A stretch of 12,823 nt of DNA from Candidatus Nomurabacteria bacterium (GTDB lineage: Bacteria > Patescibacteriota > Minisyncoccia > Phycocordibacterales > UBA9973), in the NCBI GenBank assembly GCA_027327845.1, contig DAHVYC010000009.1:1-12823 (forward strand). Reading direction: 5' to 3'. The position numbers and the translations under genes are program-made. Below, piece by piece: positions 1 to 4,637 of this stretch. Positions within the stretch are counted from its first letter, which is position 1; each line of letters begins with the position of its first letter. Under the pieces are notes generated by a model. That model ran no database searches, had not been told where the DNA came from, and was given only the letters and a program-made list of their open reading frames with translations.

Positions 1-24
1 GACGCGGTCAAAAAGGCCAAGTGA
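1..24 (+). CDS. C-terminal end of an upstream gene (partial)
   Basis: Frame 1 is open from the window edge and reads DAVKKAK before a TGA at 22-24. The stop lies 19 bases before the HU start codon, a spacing typical of genes in one operon. Codon choice (GAC GCG GTC AAG GCC) is GC-rich like the HU gene and unlike everything after about 300. The Lys/Ala-rich tail is too short to identify a family. It could simply be chance open sequence. Confidence 0.4.
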   Translation, partial: DAVKKAK

Positions 25-43
25 CAACAGATAGGAATGCATC

Positions 44-304
44 ATGAACAAGTCAGATCTTATCGCGGCCTTAGCCAAGGAGTCGGACCTTCCGCTCAGG
101 AAATCCGAGGAAATAGTCAACTTGGTTTTCGATACGATGTCAGCCGCTCTCATCGAAGGGAACCGAATTGAGATCCGAGGATTCGGCTCATTCATGGTCA
201 AGGAATACGAGGGCTATACGGGAAGGAACCCGAAAACAGGGGACAGAATCGCTGTGAACGAAAAGAAATTGCCATTTTTCAAGACCGGAAAAGAACTTCT
301 ATGA
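44..304 (+). CDS. HU/IHF-type DNA-binding protein, C-terminus cut short
   Basis: Small dimeric nucleoid protein that bends DNA; the family acts in chromosome packing, recombination and transcription. The 86-residue product has the family layout: N-terminal helices (MNKSDLIAALAKES, about 1-40), the signature IEIRGFGSFMVKEY (about 43-56), then the DNA-gripping arm YTGRNPKTGDRIAV and KKLPFFKTGKEL. The arm motifs resemble IHF-beta/HU proteins of deltaproteobacteria (recalled from the family, not searched). The start is supported by a Shine-Dalgarno-like AGGAA at 35-39. Relatives normally continue past GKEL with roughly 5-15 more residues (RERV-like); here the frame ends at GKELL, TGA. The break coincides with a shift from GC-richer to AT-rich sequence and with the truncated end of the opposing gene. 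The protein family is certain; whether it belongs to the same genome as the rest of the window is doubtful. Confidence 0.9.
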   Translation: MNKSDLIAALAKESDLPLRKSEEIVNLVFDTMSAALIEGNRIEIRGFGSFMVKEYEGYTGRNPKTGDRIAVNEKKLPFFKTGKELL

Positions 305-800
305 TGTCTATTTTTTTTACAAGATCAATATTAAGATCGCCGGTAAAATTATTGGGAATAGATATTCCTATTTTTTCGACGATTCCTTTTGACTTTAATT
401 CCAATAGATAAGATAGTTGTTCGCTATAATTATTTTTCCAACCGTTACTCCAGTTGTGCAAGAGAACTCCATAAATTTTGTCTCTCCTTAAACGAATCAT
501 TGATGTCTCAAATTTTTCTGACATCCAATCGATAGGGTAGTATTTCTCTATAAATGATGATTCATTTAATGTCGGTTTTTGTATTGCCGGTATTTTGGTA
601 ATTATTTTTGTAGCCTCAGGGAGAATGTTTCCAAGAATAGACTCGACATTACCATTTCCGTAAACGTGGGCAGTATCAAAGTTACTGATACCTTGTTCTA
701 GGGCAAAGTTTATAACCCTTTTTGCTTCGTTTTCTGTAACTAAATGAAAATCTTCGCTTAGTTGCCAAGTACCAAAGTACAAAGATTCATACCATTTCAT
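279..800 (-). CDS. aldo/keto reductase, truncated at its C-terminus
   Basis: NAD(P)H-dependent reductase of carbonyl compounds, TIM-barrel fold. Visible family residues: FGTWQL at the N-terminus, the catalytic segment FDTAHVYGNGNVESILG (Asp and Tyr of the tetrad), Lys in IITKIP, His in GVLLHNW, and the later strand GIVEKIGIS. Full-length relatives are about 280-320 residues; this one has 173 and stops soon after the strand IDIIEV, so the second half of the barrel and the cofactor-binding C-terminus are missing. The last residues (LFRS) are read from the antisense of the HU gene, so they are not native sequence. The start is well fixed: AAAGGAG lies 7 nt upstream and a TTGACA/TAATAT promoter precedes it. 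As it stands the protein should be inactive. The likeliest explanation is a chimeric contig join near 300; a real deletion or inversion is the alternative. Confidence 0.85.
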   Translation of the reverse strand: MKWYESLYFGTWQLSEDFHLVTENEAKRVINFALEQGISNFDTAHVYGNGNVESILGNILPEATKIITKIPAIQKPTLNESSFIEKYYPIDWMSEKFETSMIRLRRDKIYGVLLHNWSNGWKNNYSEQLSYLLELKSKGIVEKIGISIPNNFTGDLNIDLVKKIDIIEVLFRS

Positions 801-807
801 GATTTTT

Positions 808-814
808 CTCCTTT
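808..814 (-). promoter_or_regulatory. Shine-Dalgarno of the aldo/keto reductase
   Basis: Read on the minus strand this is AAAGGAG, 7 nt before the ATG at 800-798. It fixes the start of the reductase. It is notable because most other genes in the window show no Shine-Dalgarno and instead carry a -10 box right before the start codon. Confidence 0.75.
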
Positions 815-841
815 ATTCAGTTTTCAAATAATTTTGTCTTT

Positions 842-870
842 ATATTACAACAATAAAAAATATTTGTCAA
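842..870 (-). promoter_or_regulatory. sigma-70 type promoter of the aldo/keto reductase
   Basis: On the minus strand TTGACA (870-865) is followed after 17 bp by TAATAT (847-842). This predicts a transcript start near 835 and a leader of about 35 nt that includes the AAAGGAG site. The -35 is a perfect consensus match; the -10 matches at 4 of 6 positions. Confidence 0.6.
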
Positions 871-880
871 AATGTCGTTA

Positions 881-905
881 TGTTTCATTCTTAGTAAATG
901 AAACA
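881..905. promoter_or_regulatory. inverted repeat just upstream of the reductase -35
   Basis: TGTTTCATT (881-889) and AATGAAACA (897-905) form a perfect 9-bp dyad with a 7-base spacer, 10 bp upstream of the minus-strand -35. The position suits a regulator-binding site for the reductase gene. It has no following T-run on either strand to suggest a terminator. No regulator gene lies next to it. Confidence 0.4.
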
Positions 906-1116
906 CTAACAGTATCTTAATAAAAGTGTCTCTTTTGTCTCATTTTCGGCAAAAGACCTTTGTTTTGTATTAAACACGATTGCGACCCGAGTGCCTCAGC
1001 AAGCACTAGAGAAAAGTGCTAAAATACCCTTACATGGATTGTACCTATGGGTACTTAACCCACGTGTCCCGCATTGACAAAATCGACAAGATTTTGCTTG
1101 GCGATTCTGCTAACAA

Positions 1117-1266
1117 GGCGGAAGATTTGGGAAGATTCGAACGGCGGAGCACACGGAGCGATAGCGCAGTCCGCCGAAAGTATTCGGCGGGTGCGAGCCG
1201 GTGCCCAGACTGAAATTTTTCGACGGAAAAATTTCAAGTCGCGGGCGAATCTCTCCGCCTCCGCCA
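1117..1266. repeat. GC-rich palindromic element with inverted ends; right end matches a tRNA-Ser 3' end
   Basis: About 150 bp, clearly richer in G+C than its surroundings. The ends are imperfect inverted repeats: GGCGGAAG...GAAGATTCG at 1117-1139 against CGAATCTCTCC...CCGCC at 1246-1265. Inside are a 7-bp stem CGGCGGA/TCCGCCG (1142-1148/1170-1176), an 8-bp stem CCGCCGAA/TTCGGCGG with tetraloop AGTA (1171-1190), and an 11-bp stem TGAAATTTTTC/GAAAAATTTCA with loop GACG (1211-1236). The first two share bases, so they exclude each other. Bases 1246-1266 can be read as tRNA positions 56-76: T-loop CGAAT, T-stem strand CTCTC, acceptor strand CGCCTCC, discriminator G, then CCA, as in a tRNA-Ser. The remainder of a tRNA is absent. 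Plausible readings are a REP/MITE-like dispersed repeat or an element derived from a tRNA-Ser attachment site. The structure is seen directly; the origin is inferred. Confidence 0.55.
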
Positions 1267-1362
1267 AAGTTTTTTCTTGCGAATTAAAATGAGATGGAAA
1301 AGCACTCGCCATAGTATGGGTGGATTTCACCGCGGTTTAAAATTGATGGTACTATTGTTATA

Positions 1363-1384
1363 AAACAAAGTGCTCACCTTGTTT
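1363..1384 (-). terminator. possible terminator of the zinc-ribbon/HhH gene
   Basis: On the minus strand AAACAAGG and CTTTGTTT pair over 8 bp (one G-T) around loop TGAGCA, followed by a short TTTTAT. It lies 11 bases past the stop codon of the minus-strand gene at 1396-1701. The stem is AT-rich and the T-run short, so the call is weak. Confidence 0.3.
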
Positions 1385-1395
1385 AGTACTTGCTT

Positions 1396-1701
1396 TTACT
1401 TTGTATATGTTTTGAAAGATAATTTCTTGGATTTTAGCGCGGCAGTAAGCATTCTTACACCACTTGGCCCCATACCGTGCAGATCCGCGATTTGTTCTTT
1501 TGTCTTCTTTGTTAAATCAGAGAGTTTAAAAATCTTTGCATTGTGAAGTGCGCGTAACGCCGGGGCAGAAAGTTTTTCGGGAAAATCTTTTTGTAATTTA
1601 AGTCTATACCCTGGCCAGCATTGGGGACAAATAGGGCAAGTGCTTGTCTTGTAAAAGATATGTCCACGAGAACACGTTTTCTTTTTTCCTTTTTGATTCA
1701 T
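1396..1701 (-). CDS. small zinc-ribbon / helix-hairpin-helix (RNAP alpha-CTD-like) protein
   Basis: A 101-residue protein of unknown role. The N-terminus has the Cys/His cluster C-x2-GH (residues 10-14) and CPICPQC (22-28), a likely metal-binding ribbon. The C-terminal half, FPEKLSAPALRALHNAKI...LSDLTKKTKEQIADLHGMGPSGVRML (about 40-86), resembles the helix-hairpin-helix fold of the RNA polymerase alpha C-terminal domain, with HGMGPSGV as the hairpin. Proteins of this layout are commonly annotated as RNA polymerase alpha C-terminal domain-containing. A nucleic-acid-binding role is therefore likely, but the target is unknown; it is too short to be RpoA itself. It is transcribed alone; TAAAAT lies 6 nt before the ATG. 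Confidence 0.8.
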   Translation of the reverse strand: MNQKGKKKTCSRGHIFYKTSTCPICPQCWPGYRLKLQKDFPEKLSAPALRALHNAKIFKLSDLTKKTKEQIADLHGMGPSGVRMLTAALKSKKLSFKTYTK

Positions 1702-1707
1702 ATTTTG

Positions 1708-1713
1708 ATTTTA
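1708..1713 (-). promoter_or_regulatory. -10 element close to the start of the zinc-ribbon/HhH gene
   Basis: TAAAAT on the minus strand, with 6 nt before the ATG at 1701-1699. A transcript would begin at or next to the start codon. No clear -35 was found. Confidence 0.4.
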
Positions 1714-1769
1714 TCAGAAAAATTAGCTTACGTACATAATTTACTAAGTTAATATAAAATATTAGCGCT

Positions 1770-2222
1770 TCACAAGTTCTCTATAACAGAATTTTTGCCT
1801 ACAAAGAAAGATCCGCCATTTTTAACTACGGTGTGCATCAATGTATACATGGCTGTACGATTTTTTCGGATTTTTTCTACAAATTCTTTTGGAGCGGTAG
1901 TTTTATCATCATATATGGTTGACCATGCAGACATCTCACATAACATGGGGATAAGGTCCAATCCTTTTTTACTTAAATTATAGATACTGCGCCTGCTGTC
2001 GACAGCATCAACTGATTTAACAAGAATTCCACTACTCACGAGTTTTGAAAGACGGTTAGCTAAAATATTAGTTGCAATACCTTCTTTGGATTCCTGAAAT
2101 TCTTTGAATGAGTGTTTTCCCCAAAAGATTATGTCACGCAAAATGAGCAGTGACCACATGTCACCAAATGCTTCGAGGGCAAAATTTACTGGGCAGTGTG
2201 AGCGTAGAGATTTTTTTGGCAT
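1770..2222 (-). CDS. HxlR-family winged-helix transcriptional regulator
   Basis: A 150-residue DNA-binding protein with the HxlR signature at its start: CPVNFALEAFGDMWSLLILRDI (10-31), then the helix-turn-helix FKEFQESKEGIATNILANRLSKLVSSGIL and the wing VDSRRSIYNLSKKG. The conserved N-terminal Cys (C10), used by relatives such as YodB and HypR to sense quinones or other thiol-reactive compounds, is present; a second Cys lies at 95. The C-terminal 45 residues (after about 105) extend beyond the usual core of 105-120 residues. The gene diverges from the VOC/reductase pair, and the intergenic palindrome overlaps the -35 and spacer of its own promoter, so autorepression together with control of the neighbours is likely. 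The family call is firm; the signal is not known. Confidence 0.92.
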   Translation of the reverse strand: MPKKSLRSHCPVNFALEAFGDMWSLLILRDIIFWGKHSFKEFQESKEGIATNILANRLSKLVSSGILVKSVDAVDSRRSIYNLSKKGLDLIPMLCEMSAWSTIYDDKTTAPKEFVEKIRKNRTAMYTLMHTVVKNGGSFFVGKNSVIENL

Positions 2223-2238
2223 TTGTACGTTTCTTGGA

Positions 2239-2268
2239 TTGACTTTTAAATTACGTTAGTAGTATAAT
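2239..2268 (+). promoter_or_regulatory. promoter toward the VOC/reductase pair
   Basis: TTGACT (2239-2244) and TATAAT (2263-2268) are separated by 18 bp, predicting a start near 2275, inside the palindrome. An alternative is TTGCAA (2277-2282), 18 bp, TATAAA (2301-2306), which ends 7 nt before the ATG at 2314 as in other genes of the window. Either way the palindrome overlaps the promoter. Confidence 0.6.
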
Positions 2269-2289
2269 ATAATTACTTGCAAATTGCAA
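2261..2289 (-). promoter_or_regulatory. promoter of the HxlR gene
   Basis: On the minus strand TTGCAA (2289-2284), 17 bp, TATACT (2266-2261), giving a leader of about 30 nt before the ATG at 2222. Its -35 and spacer lie within the shared palindrome. Confidence 0.45.
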
Positions 2290-2297
2290 GTAATTAT
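2269..2297. promoter_or_regulatory. 29-bp palindromic operator between HxlR and VOC genes
   Basis: Two perfect 14-bp arms (2269-2282 and 2284-2297) around a single A at 2283; the core is ACTTGCAA-A-TTGCAAGT. HxlR regulators bind as dimers to dyads in divergent promoters, so this is the natural operator for the neighbouring regulator. It overlaps the start region of the rightward promoter and the -35/spacer of the leftward one, so a bound dimer would shut both. The dyad is seen directly; the binding partner is inferred. Confidence 0.75.
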
Positions 2298-2313
2298 TAA
2301 TATAAATAACATT

Positions 2314-2763
2314 ATGCAAAATAAAATTATACCAAGTCTTTGGTTTAGCGAAACAGGCGGGAATATTTCACATATAATAGATTATTATAAAAATATCTTC
2401 GGGGGTTCTTTTGAGGCGGGGAATGTTATGGATTTAGGCGATACACCAAGCGGAAAGACGGAGCTGTGCCAAGTTAAAATTTTTGATCAGAAGTATTTAT
2501 TCATGAGCACTGAAAAAGCGCATAATAACTTTAATGATGCGTTTGCTCTTACTATCCAGTGCGATGATCAAGAGGAAATAGACAAATATTGGAGCTATTT
2601 TACTAAAGACGGTAAAGAATCTATGTGCGGTTGGTGTATCGATAAATACGGGCTTCGCTGGCAAGTAGTTCCAAAGAATTTGGATGAACTTTTGAATAGA
2701 CCCGACGGATGGAATGTCATAATGGGTCAGAAGAAGATTATTATCAGTGAATATTTGAAATAA
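2314..2763 (+). CDS. VOC-family protein, PhnB-like (glyoxalase/demethylubiquinone methyltransferase fold)
   Basis: A 149-residue member of the vicinal oxygen chelate superfamily. PhnB-type features: opening IIPSLWF, then ISHIIDYYKNIFGGSF (paired beta-alpha unit), FMSTE in the central strands, and the ending CGWCIDKYGLRWQVVPKNLDELL. Members often dimerise and many have no proven reaction; glyoxalase, bleomycin-resistance and demethylubiquinone methyltransferase names are homology labels. The ATG at 2314 was chosen over an upstream TTG at 2284, because that TTG lies inside the operator and the family begins at IPSLWF. It is followed after 10 bp by the reductase gene, so the two probably share a transcript controlled by HxlR. 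A role in electrophile or drug defence is suggested by context only. Confidence 0.88.
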   Translation: MQNKIIPSLWFSETGGNISHIIDYYKNIFGGSFEAGNVMDLGDTPSGKTELCQVKIFDQKYLFMSTEKAHNNFNDAFALTIQCDDQEEIDKYWSYFTKDGKESMCGWCIDKYGLRWQVVPKNLDELLNRPDGWNVIMGQKKIIISEYLK

Positions 2764-2773
2764 TCTAGTTTAT

Positions 2774-3367
2774 ATGAGAAAAATAATTGTCCTATCATTT
2801 ATAACTCTCGATGGCGTAATGCAAGCACCTGGTGGACCCAAGGAAGATACCTCGGGTGGGTTTAAGTATGGTGGCTGGGTTACGCCTTATTTTGACGAGA
2901 CTGCCGGCAAAATTATGCAGAAGCAAATGAAGCCTGCTGATCTTCTGTTGGGCCGAAAAACATTTGAGATTTTTGCAAATTATTGGCCAGAGCATGAACA
3001 TGATTGGCCGGGAATCAATGATGTTGCAAAATATGTTATGTCCAAGACTATGAAAAAGTCAGATTGGGAAAATACGATTTTTCTCAGAAGCGTGGCTGAT
3101 ATCAAGAAGCTGAAAAATTCAAAAGGTTCCGACATTCAAGTTCACGGTAGCGGTAAGCTCATCCAGACACTACTTGAAAATGATTTGGTTGACGAACTCT
3201 GGCTTAAAATATTTCCACTCACTCTCGGCAAAGGGAAAAAATTATTCGACAAGGGTACAATTCCGGCGGCATTCACCTTAACAGAGAGCTTGGTTACGCC
3301 ACGGGGAGTGATTATTGCCAATTACAAACGAGCGGGCAAGGTCAAGACAGGCACTATTGGAGCTTGA
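2774..3367 (+). CDS. dihydrofolate reductase-like / RibD C-terminal domain reductase
   Basis: A 197-residue protein of the RibD_C/DHFR-like family (YwjB/YyaP type), NADPH-dependent reductase fold. Motifs: IIVLSFITLDGVMQAPGG at the start, PADLLLGRKTFEIFANYWP (about 54-72), IQVHGSGKLIQTLLENDLVDELWL (121-144), and the C-terminal strand FPLTLGKGKKLFD. Stand-alone members are not known to replace FolA and their substrates are mostly unknown. It starts 10 bp after the VOC stop with no separate promoter visible, so an operon with that gene is likely. HxlR plus VOC plus a small reductase is a sensible set for detoxifying reactive compounds, but that is inference. Confidence 0.88.
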   Translation: MRKIIVLSFITLDGVMQAPGGPKEDTSGGFKYGGWVTPYFDETAGKIMQKQMKPADLLLGRKTFEIFANYWPEHEHDWPGINDVAKYVMSKTMKKSDWENTIFLRSVADIKKLKNSKGSDIQVHGSGKLIQTLLENDLVDELWLKIFPLTLGKGKKLFDKGTIPAAFTLTESLVTPRGVIIANYKRAGKVKTGTIGA

Positions 3368-3428
3368 GGCAAAAATAGGGTGGGAAATCAGCCAAACACT
3401 GCCAAATTATAGTTTTATCTAAACTTAT

Positions 3429-3950
3429 ATGGTTCGTAAAATTTTACCTCTTTCTTTTTTTAACAGTGATACCGAAAAAGTGGCAAAAGGTTTGCTTGGC
3501 GCTTTTTTAGTGCGTAGATATAGGGGGAAAATTTTGCGATATGAAATTACCGAAGTTGAAGTTTACGACGGGCCAAAAGATCGCGCTTCTCACGCTTCAC
3601 GCGGGAAAACCGTGCGCAATGCGCCAATGTGGGGCAAGGCAGGGTATTGGTATGTGTATTTCACTTATGGGATGCATTTTATGTTAAATATAGTGACAAG
3701 AGAAGAAGGGCATCCGGGGGCTGTGCTTATCCGCGGAACGAAAGAGATAAAAGGCCCTGCTCGACTTACTAAGAGTTTGCATATAGATAAGATGCTTAAT
3801 GCCAAGCCAGCCACTTTTGAAAGCGGTCTTTGGATAGAAAAGGGGAGAGTAATTTCTAAAAAAGATATACACTCCTCACCTCGTATAGGCATAGATTCTG
3901 CGGGGAAATTTTGGGCCGGCAAAAAACTGAGGTTCTTCACTGAATTTTAA
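3429..3950 (+). CDS. mpg: DNA-3-methyladenine glycosylase (AAG/MPG family)
   Basis: Base-excision repair glycosylase that removes alkylated purines such as 3-methyladenine. The 173-residue protein has the family core: the catalytic segment ITEVEVYDGPKDRASHASRG, in which E44, Y46 and H55 line up with human AAG E125, Y127 and H136; then RNAPMWGKAGYWYVYFTYGMHFMLNIV, with Y77 and N87 matching Y159 and N169; then GAVLIRG and KGPARLTKSL. The C-terminal WIEKGR...IGIDSAGKFWAGKKLRFF completes the fold, so it should be active. Relatives are about 180-210 residues, making this a compact version. The start codon follows a poor -10-like TATCTA (3416-3421) by 7 nt. It complements the possible electrophile-defence genes upstream, as alkylation repair. 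Confidence 0.93.
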   Translation: MVRKILPLSFFNSDTEKVAKGLLGAFLVRRYRGKILRYEITEVEVYDGPKDRASHASRGKTVRNAPMWGKAGYWYVYFTYGMHFMLNIVTREEGHPGAVLIRGTKEIKGPARLTKSLHIDKMLNAKPATFESGLWIEKGRVISKKDIHSSPRIGIDSAGKFWAGKKLRFFTEF

Positions 3951-3957
3951 TCTGTAA

Positions 3958-3963
3958 TATAAT
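3958..3963 (+). promoter_or_regulatory. -10 box of the PEBP gene
   Basis: Perfect TATAAT with exactly 6 nt before the ATG at 3970, so the transcript should start at or beside the start codon. A weak -35 (TTCACT, 3936-3941) lies 16 bp upstream. Confidence 0.55.
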
Positions 3964-3969
3964 TATTAT

Positions 3970-4545
3970 ATGAGAAAGATATGGATTATTCTTCCTATTA
4001 TTATAGTAATTGCTGTTATCTATATTTTTTCATCTTTTAATAAAAAAGATTCGGTCGATTTTAAAAATACTAACAGTTCCGATCAAAAAATTATCGGGCA
4101 AAATATTATGAAAATTGAAAGCGAAGTTTTTGAAAATAATGGGGAAATTCCCGTCAAATTCACCTGTTATGGTGAAAGTTCTTTTATCCCTCTCCTCATA
4201 TCTGAAGTTCCCGCTTCAGCGAAAAGCTTGGCGCTTATAGTGGATGATCCTGATGCCCCAAGCGGGGATTTTGTGCATTGGGTTGTATGGAATATTGACC
4301 CTAAAACATCTTTAATAAAAAAAGATGATATCGGCGGGGGAATGGAAGGTTTTACAAGCTTAAAGAAGGCAGGATTTGTTTCTCCTTGCCCACCTTCCGG
4401 TACGCATAGATATTATTTTAGACTTTATGCGCTTGATGAGATGCTTTCTATGAGTAATTCTTCTACAAAAATAGATTTATTGAATGCCATGGAAGGGCAC
4501 ATTTTGGATAGTGCGGTATTGCTGGGTTTGTATGGGAAAGATTAA
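3970..4545 (+). CDS. membrane-anchored YbhB/YbcL-type phosphatidylethanolamine-binding protein
   Basis: A 191-residue protein. Residues 1-23 (MRKIWIILPIIIVIAVIYIF) form a single hydrophobic helix without a lipobox Cys, so it is either a membrane anchor or an uncleaved signal. After a polar linker comes the PEBP fold (about 50-190): KSLALIVDDPDAPSGDFVHWVVWNI, then PCPPSGTHRYYFRLYALD, then the C-terminal helix. The DPDAP, HWVVWNI and PPSGTHRY segments are the family's anion-binding pocket. The usual opening 'G..SPPL.W..VP' is altered to SSFIPLLISEVP. The bacterial family has no agreed function; annotations as Raf kinase inhibitor-like are by homology only. An extracytoplasmic location is inferred from the anchor. 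Confidence 0.88.
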   Translation: MRKIWIILPIIIVIAVIYIFSSFNKKDSVDFKNTNSSDQKIIGQNIMKIESEVFENNGEIPVKFTCYGESSFIPLLISEVPASAKSLALIVDDPDAPSGDFVHWVVWNIDPKTSLIKKDDIGGGMEGFTSLKKAGFVSPCPPSGTHRYYFRLYALDEMLSMSNSSTKIDLLNAMEGHILDSAVLLGLYGKD

Positions 4546-4619
4546 TATTATACGTTTGATTCCAGCAAATGGTGCAGAAATAGTTTTGCACCATTTGCTT
4601 CTTTGCACCGTATAATATT
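4544..4619. repeat. nested inverted repeat, possible bidirectional terminator
   Basis: An outer pair AATATTATACG (4544-4554) / CGTATAATATT (4609-4619) and an inner pair AGCAAATGGTGCA (4564-4576) / TGCACCATTTGCT (4587-4599), all perfect, separated on both sides by 9 unpaired bases and closed by a 10-base loop. The inner 13-bp stem is strong enough for a terminator after the PEBP gene, though the following sequence (TCTTTG) is a poor U-tract. The right arms overlap promoter elements of the next gene, so the hairpin could also have a regulatory role. Confidence 0.6.
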
Positions 4620-4630
4620 GTGTATATAAT
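4603..4630 (+). promoter_or_regulatory. promoter of the surface-protein gene
   Basis: TTGCAC (4603-4608), 16 bp, TATAAT (4625-4630), leaving 7 nt before the ATG at 4638. A second TATAAT at 4611-4616 lies in the right arm of the nested inverted repeat and could pair with TTGCAC at 4586-4591 (19 bp). Confidence 0.5.
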
Positions 4631-4637
4631 GATTAGT

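Larger units (their letters stand above)
871..1395. other. gene-free interval with hairpins
   Basis: No convincing coding region on either strand; the open frames here run through palindromic GC-rich sequence and have no recognisable protein features. Besides the dyad at 881-905 it holds hairpins AGCACT/AGTGCT (1002-1007/1015-1020), GTACC-TATG-GGTAC (1041-1054), an alternative TGGGT/ACCCA pairing (1048-1062), and CAAAATC/GATTTTG (1078-1096). The palindromic element at 1117-1266 follows. The density of stems suggests a structured RNA or a mobile-element relic, but I recognise no known RNA family (RNase P, SRP, tmRNA and 6S signatures were looked for by eye and not seen). Confidence 0.5.

Noticed and set aside
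1117..1266. A complete tRNA-Ser gene on either strand
   Set aside because: Only the 3' end is well formed on the plus strand; no D-arm or anticodon arm can be placed, and the left end on the minus strand does not give a proper T-stem.
1016..1330. Open frames on both strands (1016-1213 +, 1074-1292 +, 1055-1330 -)
   Set aside because: They run through palindromic sequence, lack start signals and family motifs, and overlap one another; the stretch is better explained as a structured non-coding element.
2284..2313. Upstream TTG start for the VOC gene
   Set aside because: It lies inside the operator palindrome at or near the predicted transcript start, and the added residues are not typical of the family.
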